A stretch of 64,000 bases of DNA, taken from contig CM064571.1 in the NCBI GenBank assembly GCA_032716605.1, positions 14,144,751-14,208,750 on the forward strand, written 5' to 3'. Positions 22,564 through 34,174 of the stretch are shown in pieces (the first letter of the stretch is position 1; every line of letters begins with the position of its first letter). A program made the position numbers and the translations under genes. Under the pieces are notes generated by a model, which was given only the letters and a program-made list of their open reading frames with translations, did no database searches and was not told where the DNA came from. Origin of the DNA: Paralithodes platypus. Lineage: Eukaryota > Arthropoda > Malacostraca > Decapoda > Lithodidae.

Positions 22564-23594
22564 CCTAACCCTTCAAGTCCGTCGAAAAATTAGTTCTAGC
22601 TCGACCATTAGTCTAACTTTCCGCCGTCCTTGTAATAGAAGAACCAACAGGTTTCTTCAATCGAGCTACTTACCTGCGACTAATGTCGCTGACCCAAACA
22701 GCAAAAACCATGCCTGTTAGCTATCTGAACTTTCTACTGAAGAGTGTGATAGGTAACGACCGCACTGGACTGTGCCGCCGGGCGTAAGAAGTCCATACTG
22801 GACTGTGTCACCGGCGTAAGAAGTCTAATGTGCGTGGAACACCAGGGTGAGCTCACTCGGCGAGCCGAGTTCCTCTCTACGGAAATAGCGTTTCCGCCGG
22901 AAGGAGCGTGGGACAGCACACCACACTGGGGACAAGAGGGAAATTCCTACTGCCAGAGGCGAAAAAGGCGACAATACACAGAAAGTCCGCCGGAAGGAAA
23001 AACCAACTAATTCGAAGCGTAGACTAAAATTAAGTCATACCACCCGAAAACAGATCCCCCCCAACATCAGGACGTCTCCCGACTCCCTGTTGCATGTCCA
23101 ACACTACATGCCAACCAGGGAACACAGCATAGGTAAACACATAATATTCACAATACAATAAATATTACCCCTAGCCACTACGGAGACCCCTAATGAGGCT
23201 GGCCACGAGGCACATAGTAAACAAACTCTTGCTGGTTACCTTACCTCCGAAGGCACAGCTGTAACATCAGATGAGGAGCCCCCGAGAAACGGGTTAACGC
23301 AGGCACGGACCCTAGAAAGCTCCACACCACGTGTGACCACTCTTAGACTAGGGCATCTGCTAAAAAATAATATAATGCAACTGCCTCATAGTGATGGCCT
23401 GAAGCATGATTCTGCGGATGAAGTAGCCTCGTAATCTAATAGATAAGAACAAAACTAAGGCGCAGAGAAAACAAAACATAAACAATGAGGCACTGATCCT
23501 GGAGGCCATGTTGGAGCCTGAACAATAGTACCCTATTTTAACACTTCCTTGTGGGCATACCAATGGCGTAGCCTGTGCTAGCTAATCTAAACCT
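22564..23594. other. Unassigned region upstream of the gag-like frame
   Basis: Probable leader of the unclassified retroelement. It contains a near-direct repeat: GTAACGACCGCACTGGACTG and CATACTGGACTGTGTC, each followed by GCGTAAGAAGTC, at 22752-22830. No ORF longer than about 65 residues is convincing and no LTR partner was found in the window. Confidence 0.3.
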
Positions 23595-24012
23595 GTTCAC
23601 ATACAACTCAGGTAAATACGAATGAGCAAAGACTCACTAGAAGCCAGCGAACAAAGAATGTGGCGCAGCACTGGCATGCACGTCCGAGTGGTAGGACCGA
23701 GGGGAAGGGAAGGACGAATGGCAGTCCGGTTTCCACCGTCTGGGCGAGAATTCACACAAGAAATCCAAGAAGATGGAAAGCTTGAAGATAACAAATTTTG
23801 ATTTGGTCTTTCTCTTTTATTTTTTACGAAGTTTTTTCGTAGTGCGTACCCCAATCATAAGACGATTCCATAAGGGAAGTAGCGTTACACTTATGATGAA
23901 GTACTCTGTGTTCCCCGCGGCGGGAGTTTCAAACTAACTGACCGCGGGCGCTTGAAAGGAGGCTATTATACTAATAGGCATACCGTCAATGATGGAGGGG
24001 CCACTAATAAAT
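23595..24012 (-). repeat. Foldback repeat, family X, copy 2 (reverse, partial)
   Basis: The minus strand reads TTAGTGGCCCCTCCATC, the CATCATAAGTGTAACGC block, and ACTACGAAAAAACTTCGT, matching 1636-1660, 1310-1330 and 1355-1375. One arm is missing. Confidence 0.65.
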
Positions 24013-24516
24013 AGTGAAGTTTCGTCGCAGAGTTAAATGCTTTTCAGTCACTTGATTCAGACTGTTTGCAATAAATTATGAAGTAACTTTCATGCCTATA
24101 TTAATTATTTAGTCTATCAGGACTTTGTACCCTCTGACATCTCTACTTGAATTATTGTGCTACTTAACACCTTCAGTGTCCTTTATATATATATTTTGAG
24201 AAGTATAATTCTATTGTCACTGTTTATTATTATTATTGCGCGCATATCTATTATTTTACTTAAACTATTCGTGAGCATACTCTGCCATAACTTAAGGACA
24301 TATACTAGTATTGAGACTTATTGTGTACATTATATTTGTTTAACCATTCTTTATTTATAAATGTTATTATCCATTCTTGAGACTTACTTTGATATTGTGT
24401 ATCCTAGCAGTTAAGAATAAATACCTTTGTAATCTTTCCTTGTGTTTTATGTCTATGAATCGGCATACCTTCGCACCGCGGGCACTTTCAAATACCTTAC
24501 CTGCGCAGCTTAGAGG
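24013..24516. other. AT-rich spacer
   Basis: No feature supported. It has runs of TATTATTATT near 24225 and no coding signal. Confidence 0.3.
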
Positions 24517-24870
24517 TTAAGGGGGGATGGTTCACTTTTTGGGCAATTTTTGCATGTATTCATTATTTTTCTAGTTTCCTCCTTAGACCTCCATCAAATT
24601 TAAAAAAACATCCATTAGATCCCCCTTCTAGATTAATTTGTAAATTTTTCGGTAGAAAAAATGTCCCCGCCAAAGGCCGGTTCTTAAACATTACAGGCTC
24701 ACTATCGTTCGCCAGGGAAAAAATCGACACCTAAATAGCACGAAAGGTCAAAATATTGACGAAGAAATGGGGTGAAAGGTCTTATAATCGACACATCTGA
24801 ACATCTGAAAACTAATGGGGCTAAACATGAGGGAGAAAGTGGTCCAGAAAACCGGCCCATCCCCCCTTAA
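24517..24870. mobile_element. TTAA-flanked repeat, family A, copy 1
   Basis: 354 bp from TTAAGGGGGG to CCCCCCTTAA. Internal signature blocks are CTCGCCAGG.AAAAAATCGACAC (approximate), CACGAAAGGTC and ATGAGGGAGAAAG. The inverted GGGG/CCCC ends and TTAA flanks suggest a TTAA-specific DNA element, although canonical piggyBac ends are CCC...GGG, so the assignment is tentative. Related copies are at 34175-34493, 38838-39156, 45038-45373, 52707-53096, 55204-55543 and 55540-55897. Confidence 0.6.
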
Positions 24871-24944
24871 GGAAGCGAGACTATTCATTATTACCATTTC
24901 CCCTTGTGTGCAAGCAAAGGAAGAGTTCTATAAGCAGTCGATGT

Positions 24945-25943
24945 TTAAGGGGGGTCTCCTGTTTTATTTCCTCTCTGGGTTGTATCCATTCGACCCCATT
25001 CAGCCTACTGTTTTAAGACATCCCCATCCAGGTGTCAATTTATACCTGGCGAGCGATAGTGAGTCACTATATTTTGGATAATGAGTTAGACAGCTGGCTT
25101 AATTTGTAGGCTACATTTTTCGATAGAAAAATGTCTCCGATCTCTCCATAAAATGCTGCTCGCCAGGAAAAAATCAACACCTGGATGGGAATAAGTGTCT
25201 TAAAACAGTAGGCTGAATGGTGTTTATTTGTTCCTTGCTAGCGATAATCAACACCTGGATGGGAATAAGTGTCTTAAAACAGTAGGCTGAATGGTGTTTA
25301 TTTGTTCCTTGCTAGCGATAATCAACACCTGGATGGGAATAAGTGTCATAAAACAGTAGGCTGAATAGGTGTTTATTTGTTCCTTGCTAGCGATAATCAA
25401 CACCTGCATGGGAATAAGTGTCTTAAAACAGTAGGCTGAATGGTGTTTATTTGTTCCTTGCTAGCGATAATCAACACCTGGATGGGAATAAGTGTCATAA
25501 AACAGTAGGCTGAATGGTGTTTATTTGTTCCTTGCTAGCGATAATCAACACCTGCATGGGAATAAGTGTCTTAAAACAGTAGGCTGAATGGTGTTTATTT
25601 GTTCCTTGCTAGCGATAATCAACACCTGGATGGGAATAAGTGTCTTAAAACAGTAGGCTGAATGGTGTTTATTTGTTCCTTGCTAGCGATAATCAACACC
25701 TGCATGGGAATAAGTGTCTTAAAACAGTAGGCTGAATGGTGTTTATTTGTTCCTTGCTAGCGATAATCAACACCTGCATGGGAATAAGTGTCTTAAAACA
25801 GTAGGCTGAATGGTGTTTATTTGTTCCTTGCTAGCGATAATCAACACCTGGATGGGGATAAATGTCTTCAAACAGTAAGCTAAACAGGGCCGAATGGATA
25901 CAAACCAGAAAGAAAAATAAACAGGTCACCCCCCCCCCCCTAA
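24945..25943. mobile_element. TTAA-flanked repeat, family B, enlarged by an internal minisatellite
   Basis: The left end TTAAGGGGGGTCTCCTG and right end (reverse complement GGGGGTGACCTG, preceded by TTTATTTTTC) are inverted, as are GTATCCATTCGACCCC and the right-arm ATGGATAC. Between them a 74-bp unit from the right arm has expanded about tenfold. Compact relatives of roughly 250-390 bp are at 42394-42765, 55924-56310 and 56384-56634, which shows the original size. Confidence 0.65.
25173..25905 (+). repeat. Minisatellite, 74 bp x about 10
   Basis: Units start ATCAACACCTGGATGGG at 25173, 25247, 25321, 25396, 25470, 25544, 25618, 25692, 25766 and 25840. They alternate mainly in G/C at ACCTG(G/C)ATGGG and T/A at GTGTC(T/A)TAAAACAG. 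One unit is 75 bp. The unit includes part of the family B arm plus GTTCCTTGCTAGCGATA. Spacers are not unique, so this is not a CRISPR. Confidence 0.93.
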
Positions 25944-25984
25944 CGTCTTGGGTCACTAAATAATAACCATATCCCTTTGTGTGC

Positions 25985-27085
25985 AGACAAGGGAGCAGTC
26001 AAGAGTGGTGTCCCCCAGGGATCTGTAATGAGTCCTCTGTTGTTTGTTATATACATAGGCTAACTGACCTTGATTTAGGTATAACTAATAGGATAAGTAA
26101 ATTCCCAGACGATACTAAAATGGGGAGATCAATAGATTCAGATAGCGACATAGAGTGCCTCCAAAGAGATCTAGATGAAGTTTAACATTGACAAATGCAA
26201 GGTATTAAAGATAGGGTTGATAAATACAATTGTAAAATATAAACTAGCTAATATGGAATTAGAAAACTCAAGACTGTGAGAAAGATCTTGGTGTGTTTGT
26301 TAGCAATGATTTGAAACCTAGAAAACAGTGCATAAGCGTTCGTAACAAGGCAAATAGGATTATCGGGTTCATCTCTAGAAGTGTGAGTAACAGAACTTCT
26401 GATGTTATCTTAAAACTTTACTTGTCATTAATGAGACCCTATATGGATTAAGCTGTTCAATTTTGGTGTCCTTATTACAAAAGGGACGTAGATTCCCTGG
26501 AGAGAGTACAAAGTAGAATGACAAAAATGATCCATATTAGAAATCTTCCATAATTATGAAGAAAGGTTGAAGAAATTAGGATTACATTCGTTAAGAGAGA
26601 TGTAGTGTTAGGGGGGATATGATAGAGGTGTTCAAGTGGGTTAGTGGGATTAATAAAGGAGACATGAAAGATGTACTAAAGCTCAGTGATTGCGAAAGAA
26701 CTCGAACAAATGGTTTCAAATTAGATAATTTTCGTTTCAGAAAAGATATACAGTAGGCAAATATTGGTTTGGTAACAGAGTTGTAGATAAGTGGAATAGG
26801 CTACCAAGTGCTATAGTGGGAGAACGATAGAGAGCTTTAAGATAAAATTAGATAGGCATATGGACGAGATGGGTTGGGTGTGAGGGGGGTCTGCCGGGTG
26901 TGGGTCAATCGGCGCTCTGCAGACCCCCGTTTTCTGACCTCTGACCATTTTGGTGAGGTTGGTCCTCATGGTATTAGTGAGCTGGGCCTATAATTAGGCC
27001 TTGTAATTGGGGTTGGGTGTGAAAGGGATCTGCCTTGTGTGGGCCAATCGGCTTTCTGCAGACTCCTATTTTCTTATGAGAGAGA
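25985..27085 (+). mobile_element. CR1-like LINE, 5'-truncated copy 2
   Basis: It begins inside the RT at the SGVPQGSV block and runs through DLGITNRISKF and DDTKMGRSID (the catalytic FADD is changed to FPDD), the C-terminal region, and the same two-block 3' UTR with CAATCGGC and TCTGCAGAC, ending TTTTCTTATG at about 27079. A deletion after 26175 and several stops make it dead. It is closely related to the copy at 3366-7551. Confidence 0.88.
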
Positions 27086-27249
27086 GAGAGAGAAGAGTAC
27101 ATCCAGTCAACTGAGTATACAAATGTTGAGCCACTATGCTCAAACTCCGTTACTGGAGAACTCGAAATATGTCTGAAAAATAATAATACAATATTTTAAT
27201 TTCAAATGTTTTGAGTCATAATATACATACCGATAGCATTTACATTATA
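27086..27249. other. Short spacer with (GA)n
   Basis: A (GA)n run at 27078-27094 follows the LINE tail; nothing else is supported. Confidence 0.3.
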
Positions 27250-27560
27250 TACATATCCCTTACAGAGCTAAGGAGAAGGTTAGGTATCAAGAGTAGCCTA
27301 TCAGTGATGAGATGCGTACTAGCAGGCTTAGATTGTTTGGACATGCGGAGAGGATGGATGAACAAAGCTGGATGAAAAGATGCAGTCCATAAATGTGGAG
27401 GGATCTGCACCAAGGGGCGGACCAAGAAAGACGTGGGACCAGACTTTGCGGTCTGATCTTAAATCAAAGAACGTGACAAGTGAGGCAGCTCTTAACAGGG
27501 TTGCCTGGAGCGCTGCCATTAGGACGTGAGACCGGAACCGCGCTTTGTGTGGAGCACTTA
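27250..27560 (+). mobile_element. LINE C-terminal fragment (RTE-like)
   Basis: Across frames the plus strand encodes ELRRRLGIKSSLSVMR, a LFGHAERMDE block, GRPRKTWDQTLRSDLKSKN and NRVAWSAAIRT. This is the C-terminal tail typical of RTE-type endonuclease/reverse transcriptase LINEs (GH-AR-D...GRP--W). It carries frameshifts and is 5'-truncated. The clade is inferred. Confidence 0.6.
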
Positions 27561-27586
27561 GTCTTTAAATTTTGTGTGTGTTGTGT

Positions 27587-27611
27587 ACAGTATATATATA
27601 TATATAGGCTA

Positions 27612-27705
<94 letters not shown>

Positions 27706-27712
27706 AAAGAAC
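27587..27712. repeat. (TA)n microsatellite
   Basis: About 125 bp of TA dinucleotides with short interruptions. ORFs reading YIYIYI here are artefacts. Confidence 0.97.
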
Positions 27713-27714
27713 AT

Positions 27715-27860
27715 AAGAAAAATGGAAATCTGCAGAAGGCCTACTGGCCCATACGAGGCAGACCCCTTCTTTCCTACATCCCTATTTCTTCCCTACACTA
27801 AAAATATATCCCACTACAACCTATATCACATACACCTCAGTGTATGAACATTTGAACATG
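27715..27860 (-). mobile_element. CR1-like LINE 3'-end fragment
   Basis: On the plus strand AAGAACATAAG is followed by AATCTGCAGAAGGCC, TGGCCCATACGAGGCAGACC: the reverse complement of a CR1-like 3' UTR and tail, as at 3366-3450. It is directly next to the 3' end of the following LINE. Confidence 0.6.
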
Positions 27861-27940
27861 AAAGCAGGAACATAGAGGAGGAGGTGTACGGGACATTAGG
27901 AAAGAATGGGTAAGCCTGGTCTGGACTATCTGTAGCCGGG

Positions 27941-28530
27941 CTAACACAGTCTCCCAACGGCGTAGATGGTGAGATGGGCTAACCCCGACAGAAACGGAAG
28001 CTTTAACAGTACAGAGTTTATTAGAGGAAATAATTGACTACATGGATTGCCACCTAGACAAAAGGAAGGCAGATAAAGCAGGATAATAAGCAGAAGCAGG
28101 AATAGAGAGAGAAGCCAACCTCGCTGTAATAGCAACACAAGCGAGAGCGTCAACTCTCTCATTTCCACAGACACCAACATGGCCGGGCACCCAACCAAAC
28201 TGTATAACTTTCTTTTGACCAGAGAGATAAAAAAGCCAATCCTGGCTGGCAAGAACCAAAGGGTGGACAACAGGAAAAGACTAAGAAAAGGAGAGCACTG
28301 TATGAATCAGAAAAAAGTGTCAAGAAGGAAATTAATTTGACAGCAAAGAGGATAGCATACAGCTTGGCGGTTAAAATACTAGCCACAGAAGAAAGAGAAT
28401 ACTGGTAAAAACAAGAAAGAAAAAGGATAACAAAACCGACGCCGGCAGAAGTCTTAGAGCCATCAGTGTAGACCGGAGTTGAAGAGGAATGAGCCGAAAG
28501 GTGATCGAAGAAACGGGAATGAAGAACCAA
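27941..28530 (-). pseudogene. LINE RNase H domain, frameshifted
   Basis: First piece: VYTDGSKTSAGVGFV (first catalytic Asp), LTAKLYAILFAVKL in place of the usual AELYAI (the catalytic Glu position reads Lys), SDSYSALL (third acidic residue). Second piece, in another frame: FGWVPGHVGVCGNERVDALA (His and last Asp region). RNase H would remove RNA from the cDNA hybrid. The frameshift near 28240 and the Glu change mark it as inactive. Confidence 0.8.
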
Positions 28531-29350
28531 AGCTTAGGAGGAGGATTTAGGACAGGGAAAAATAGAAGGGCAAACAGAAGGACGAGGATTAAGCCAGGCA
28601 GGATGCTCGCTAAACCGTAGCGGGAGAATGTTGGATATAGAAAAGGAAGAATGAACAAGTAAGTAGTGCATGCGAGTATGAAAAGGAGGACGAGGATGAG
28701 AGGAAAAAGTAGCAGAAGAAATAAAAGGAGGCCAGAAGGATGGAAACTGTTGCAATCTAGCACAGTACCGAAGGAAGTGAAGGGCCCGACGCCTGTACAG
28801 AGAGGGCACGCCGGACTCAGCATAAAGATTTTCAACAGGAGAGGAACGAAAAGCGCCCAGAGAACGACGTAAACCAAAGTGATGAATAGAATCAAGCTTA
28901 TAGAGAACTGAGTCAGAGGCTGATGAATAAAGCTGACAACCCTTAATCTAGCTTAGAAAGAACAAGGACAACATGAAGGCGAAGAAGAAGGGTACGATCC
29001 ACACCCCAAGCCATATGGGTCAGAGTCTGGAGAAGACGAAGAAGGTGTAAAGCAGCAATCTTTACCGAGGAAATATGTGCATCCCAAGTAAGATGAGAGT
29101 AAAAAACAGGGCCCAAAAATGTAGCAGAAGATCGATAAGGTAAGACTGAATCATAAAGAGTCAGAGGAGGTTGCGGGACAAACCGACGATGAGTGAAAAT
29201 CATAGCACAAGATTTGGTGGCGGAAAAGCGAATCCATGGGGAGGGGCCCAGGATGAAGCAGCTACAATTGCAGATTGAATAAGCAAACGCAATAAGTCAA
29301 GATTCGAATCAGCCGCATACATAGCGAAGTCGTCAACGTACAAAGAGGAC

Positions 29351-30581
29351 CTGACCCCCATAGGTGGGCACTAATGCGATAAAGTAACGCGATAATGTAA
29401 CGCGTTAACGATTTCGGGTTAACATTTATCGGATAATTTTTTTCCAGTTTTAACGAATTAACGGTATCGTCGATACTTTTTGTTCCAAAATAGTGATAAT
29501 CGTTAATTAATTGCCAAACAGGCAGAAATCCGCAGAATAGTCAATAAATAGGTAAACTAAAAGCCAAACCGATCCCTCGTAATTTCTTCTCCACCCATGC
29601 TTGGGGGGTCACGTGACTACGAGTCCATGACGCACCCTCGTTCCTCCTCACTCTCCAAGCAGCTCTCGTCGCAGTAACATCTAGCAGTTCCCCGTCTTGT
29701 ATACTTTTGTGTTACAGTGTTCAACGTGTTTCTCGGCTTGCTCCTTCACATTATTTATTATTATATTTGCATTGAATCACTATTACTAGTGATCATGTCA
29801 TCGCAAGATACTGTGTCGCAGTCGGTGCCCGCATTGAGCGGATCAAGCCAAGATTTAGAGTCTAATGACTCTGAGCCTGAGGTGACGCCGATGGTGTCTG
29901 ACGAGGCTCGGTCACCCGACTCACCCTGGCCATTCCTTGGCAAGTGGGTAGCCTATAATATTTTAATATGTTAATGTTTCTGAAGGGGAACATGCGGCAG
30001 AGCCTCTGAGGCTCTGAAGTCTGAACCTTCAACCTTGTGTAAATCATCAGTAAATCATGTAAATGTAAATTATCTTCTAAGTTCTACTAAATCATAAATC
30101 AATGATCATAAATAATAAATGAAGTGTCAGGAAATAAATATCCATATGAATAATTGAATATGAATTATATGATCCATATGATCCATATGACATATCTTCA
30201 AATCATCCAGGAGAAATGCCTAGAGATCCAGCTTAGACATCACTAAATCTGAAAATCATCTAAAATAATTATCTTCTACTAAATCAAATGAAGTGTCATT
30301 TTTTTTTTTTCTAATAAAATAATGATAGCATTGCTGCATTTAAGATTTTTTATTTAAAATATGATAAACATCCATATCTTCGATAAATAACGATACTAAC
30401 GAAGTAACGATATCGTTATCGAAAGGATCGGATTTAGCGATTTAACGATTTAACGATTTAACGGTTAACGAGCGATAAATGTATTGCCGGTTAACGGTTA
30501 ACGACGTTAAGGTTTTCGTTAACGAAATAACGGTTAACGAAGTTAAGGTTTTTGGTTATCGTGCCCACCTATGCTGACCCC
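29351..30581. mobile_element. hAT-family DNA transposon, non-autonomous, with perfect 8-bp target duplication
   Basis: The element is 29359-30573 (1215 bp), flanked by CTGACCCC at 29351-29358 and 30574-30581. Terminal inverted repeats are CATAGGTGGGCAC at both ends. An 8-bp duplication and short inverted ends are diagnostic of hAT. Subterminal regions are dense in GTTAACG/CGTTAAC words and repeated GATTTAACGATTTAACG, probable transposase-binding repeats. The only ORF (29717-29974) begins MSSQDTVSQ after a leader and ends at a possible splice site (TTGGCAAGTGGG), so it may be a relic first exon. The catalytic region is missing. Confidence 0.92.
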
Positions 30582-32030
30582 AATGCCGTTAATAGCTATG
30601 AGAAAAAGGGTAGTGTTCAAAACAGACCCCTGTGGGACACCCTCAAACTGATGGCAAGATCTAGAGTACTCAGAACCAATCATCACACAAAAAATGCAAC
30701 AGGAAAGGAAATAACGAATACATACACCCATATGTCTGTAGATGCCAAAAGAGCGGAGTTGACGTAAAATGTGATGTTTCCAAATAGTGTCAGAAGCCTT
30801 GACAAGATCAAAGAGAAGACAGCAATGACAGAATCATGACGAGCAACTCGTGAGGACAATAGGGCAACAGTCCTGGAGTGAAAGACCTGAGTTACCAGGT
30901 TTAAGGAAGGGAATAGTAAGAGCAGTATTCCACGTAGGGGTGGAAACACCAGTTGATCAAATCCTATTATACAGGGCCAACAAGAAAAGCAAAGCCTCCG
31001 AGGAGAGGTGCTTAAGCATTAAGTAATGGACACCATCGAGACTGGCTGAAATATTCTTACAGGTACGTAGAGCGGCAAGTAACTCACGCAAAGAAATCGG
31101 AGCATTATAAAACTCACCCGAAGAGACGCAGAAAAAAATCATAGAGTTTTCTGCAACTGCTTTAAGGGAATGGAATTATGGGGAGAGATGAGAGCCACTA
31201 CTGACAGAACTAAATTAAAGACCTATATGATTGGGAACCGCCTCTAAGTCTGCAATAGACGTACCATCAACCTGAAGCACAAAAGCACATGAAGGTAAAC
31301 GATTGCATGACCTGTGGATGTGTTTCCAGACAGAGGTAGCAGGAGTAAAGGAAGTGATCGAGGAAACATAGGACATCCAATTTTCACGCTTAGCAGACCT
31401 ATCAGTACGACGAAGTAAGGCAAAGGTCTAATGAAAAAGTAAAAAGGAACGGGCATGAGCGGGCATAATACACTTACGACAAAAACTTTTCCAAGATGCA
31501 CGTTTAACGCGAAGGCTCTGGAACACTCTGGAGACCATCAAGGGACACACTTCGACGTAAAGGGATGAGAAGTCCGGGGAATGGAAACCAAAGCAGCACT
31601 GAAAATGGTGACCATAAAAAATGGCAGTAAATCATACATCAATGTAAAAAATCAGGAGGCGGCATGCAAGGGATGGCAAGTGAAGCAAAAGTAGGCCAGT
31701 CCGCTTGCTGGAAGTGCCAAAGAAGAGGACTAGGAACAGTATAGTTGGAAGTGGGAGACAAGGATAGGGAAATGGTCGCTATAGAGGGAATCTTCCAGAA
31801 CACACCAATGCAAATGCAGAGAAATAGAGAAGAGGAACAAAAGGAAAGATCAAGACAAGCAAACATACGCATTTTGGCATAAAAATTAGTAGGGGAACCA
31901 GTATTAGGGAGGTAAAGATTATTTGTCGTAATAAAAGAATCCAGGGCACAACCCGGTGCGGTAATTATAATGTAAAACTTGCAAAATAAACAAACCAAAA
32001 CATATACGAAGACAGAAAACAACAAAACAA

Positions 32031-32400
32031 CTAATCAAAATCGCTATGTGGAAACAACACTTAAGTAAAATAATAATTTATAAATAAAAGAACACAATCT
32101 ACCACATAGGGTGCACATCACTACATGAACAAGTTAATCTGGTTCCCAAGCAAGCTAATCGCACACATAACATCTAACATCGCACTATCGTCACGTTCAA
32201 GGAATAAGTTAGTTATAGAGATTAGTAGTTTACATTTCTGGCTTACTTATAATGAATGGACAATATCACTATTTGTTTCACGCCGTAGATATGTCGAGTA
32301 AAATTCCTCTTTAGATTTCACACAAAACACCATCAAGGCTTTCGTCGATCTGTTGATTTTGACTGTATAACTACCCAAACAGTTTGAGTCAAGCCCCAAC
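32031..32400. other. Unassigned spacer
   Basis: AT-rich; no ORF, repeat or RNA feature could be supported. Confidence 0.3.
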
Positions 32401-32404
32401 TCCA

Positions 32405-32580
32405 TTCTCTCCTCCGGTCAGGTCAGGTGAAGGTATTGAGGGAAGCCTTTACAACTGCACCTCGTATCTGCTTTCCAAAGAGTGTTGAGATGGGAGAAGT
32501 GGTGTTGGAGAGAGACTAGGAAGCTGTTTGGAGTGGCTTTGTTGTGCGTGCTATTAAGGTCTGTATATTTGCTTCACCAC
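32405..32580 (-). mobile_element. SINE family S3, 5'-truncated copy
   Basis: The minus strand contains the body AGCCACTCCAAACAGCTTCC, the block GAGGTGCAGTTGTAAAGGC and the tail CCTCAATACCTTCACCTGAC seen in the copies at 51255-51590 and 47818-48090. The tRNA head is missing. Confidence 0.65.
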
Positions 32581-32789
32581 CTGCTATAATTATCCTCAGT
32601 CCCCATTCTTGCTCTGATACATCCGGTCAACCAAACGTGCATGGTTTGTCTCTTTCCTGTCTACTGCACACCCGGCAACAATGCCAACTGGTCAAGTGCT
32701 ACTTTTATTTATGTTATTTAAGCTATTTTAAGTACAACAATGGCACATTCAATAATTATAGCCTATTACTAGTTCCCTACAATCTCTTT

Positions 32790-33145
32790 CTACACGCCGC
32801 AATGTTGCATCTCTTTCACTCATCTATCGCTATTACAACAGTGTTCGGCGAGTGCGAGGCACCCGTCTTTCAACACAGTCCCACTCCTATTCTGTCCTGC
32901 TCTCCAACCCAAGAATTGGCAATTTTTCCCATTCTTCTACTCAACAAGTGAACTCTGGAACCCTCTCCCTCAATCAATATTTCCTTCATCCTATGACTTA
33001 GACTGCTTTAAACTTTGTGTGTCCAGGCATTTTGACTCCAACGTCCCTTGAACTTGGCTCTGTCACTCTTTTAACTTCGGGAGAGACACTCGTTACAGGC
33101 AGCCTGCCCTTTGTCTCCTCCATACACATAAAAAAAAAAAAAAAA
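32790..33145 (+). mobile_element. Jockey-type LINE 3'-end fragment, copy 1
   Basis: Starting at CACGCCGCAATGTTGCATC it matches the C-terminal coding and 3' UTR of the LINE at 43133-44855, including CTATGACTTAGACTGC, TCCAGGCATTTTGACTC, GGGAGAGACACTCG, and an A-rich tail after CACATA at about 33130. Confidence 0.8.
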
Positions 33146-33149
33146 TCCT

Positions 33150-33779
33150 GTTTCTCCTTTCTTGTTTCGAGGCATTAAAGTGATCACTACTATTGTTTAT
33201 CTCACCTTGTCTATATTCATGTTGTGCCATGTCTAAATATACTGACATAATCTATCTATTGCTAATGTCTGTCATTACACTTTTTCATTTCAATATTTAT
33301 AAGTAGCTATAATAGCATAAACAACAGAAGGCCTGGTCCAGCTGGAATTCATTCCAGCTGGACGTGCAGTATATAGCATAAACTATTTGTATATACAATT
33401 GGAAGTAAGGGGTCGGGGACATTCATTAAAGTGTGCTTAAGAAACATAGAGGAAATATGAAGTAAATCGAGATCTGACCTGATGGGCCCTCTGATTGGAT
33501 GAATACAAAGAAGCCATCTGCTTCCAAGCCTTATAAGTACCCCCTGCTACCACCAGAGAACCCTTTACCCGTACAATAGCCTCAGATCAAGCCTCCCTGT
33601 CCTCTGCCCAGTGTCTCCTCTGTCGGCACCAGTCATCCTGCTGTGCTTCGCTCTCCGAGACCAAGCAGGCAACCCAGTTAAGCCTGGACACCTTTTTCTC
33701 CCACTAAAATTCTGTTCATCCTACTGATCCTTGCCCTATCCCTACTCCCCTCCTAATCCATGTTCACTGCACTTCTCGA
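33150..33779. other. Unassigned spacer with one short perfect palindrome
   Basis: No ORF is supported. GTCCAGCTGGAAT at 33337-33349 and its exact inverted copy ATTCCAGCTGGAC (33352-33364) form a hairpin with a 2-base loop. CTTATAAGTACCCC near 33530 is TATA-like, but no transcript unit can be attached to it. Confidence 0.4.
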
Positions 33780-33990
33780 TTTGATTCGATGCCAGAGACA
33801 GTCTGGTCCACTGTTCCTATTTTTTTGTTAAACGCCGTTATTCCCAACATTAACATTAGGCATTTGTCACGAATCATTAAGTCAAGTTGCCCGGGATTGA
33901 TACCAATAACATTTTGACAGTACGGGCTCAATCCGCCGACCCTTTGATCAACAGCCGACACTCTACTGATTATGCCACGGCTCGCGAACT
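33780..33990 (-). mobile_element. tRNA-derived SINE, family S2, copy 1
   Basis: The minus-strand head reads GCGAGCCGTGGCATAATCAG (A-box region), then TTGATCAAAGGGTCGGCGGA and TTGAGCCCG (degenerate B box), followed by a shared body (CAAAATGTTATTGGTATC, CAACTTGAC). It matches 46075-46260 throughout. The body runs to an A-rich end near 33820. Confidence 0.65.
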
Positions 33991-34174
33991 AATATACCTC
34001 TCCTCTCCCCAGCTGAGTGAGGAGAGCCTTACTCCTCAGTCTGTCCCTCCTGGGTAAGTACAATCATTACACCGTCAAACTCAACGGTACAGTTGGCCAC
34101 AGGGATTTGTAGCCTAGACACTCTGGGAAGGACGATTGGTATGATTTAATTATAATTGTATTTTCTCGTGCCAT

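Larger units (their letters stand above)
27941..32030 (-). mobile_element. LINE with RNase H (I/Jockey group), decayed and split by a hAT element
   Basis: Minus-strand order: endonuclease end (32025-31639, GCALDSFITTNNLYLPNTG), RT fingers (31142-30957, APISLRELLAALRTCKN; 30949-30683), palm (30731-30590, FEGVPQGSVLNTTLFLIAING), then a hAT insertion (29359-30573). The palm resumes just left of the insertion (SLYVDDFAMYAAD near 29340-29300), then C-terminal RT (29203-28943, 28895-28534) and RNase H (28530-27941). The RNase H shows YTDGSKTSAGVGFV and GWVPGHVGVCGNERVD. The RNase H domain fits I-type LINEs. Many frameshifts show an old copy. The catalytic motif reads YVDD. Confidence 0.82.

Noticed and set aside
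25173..25905. Regular 74-bp spacing that could suggest a CRISPR array
   Set aside because: The whole unit repeats with only point variants; there are no unique spacers and no cas genes, and the context is eukaryotic.
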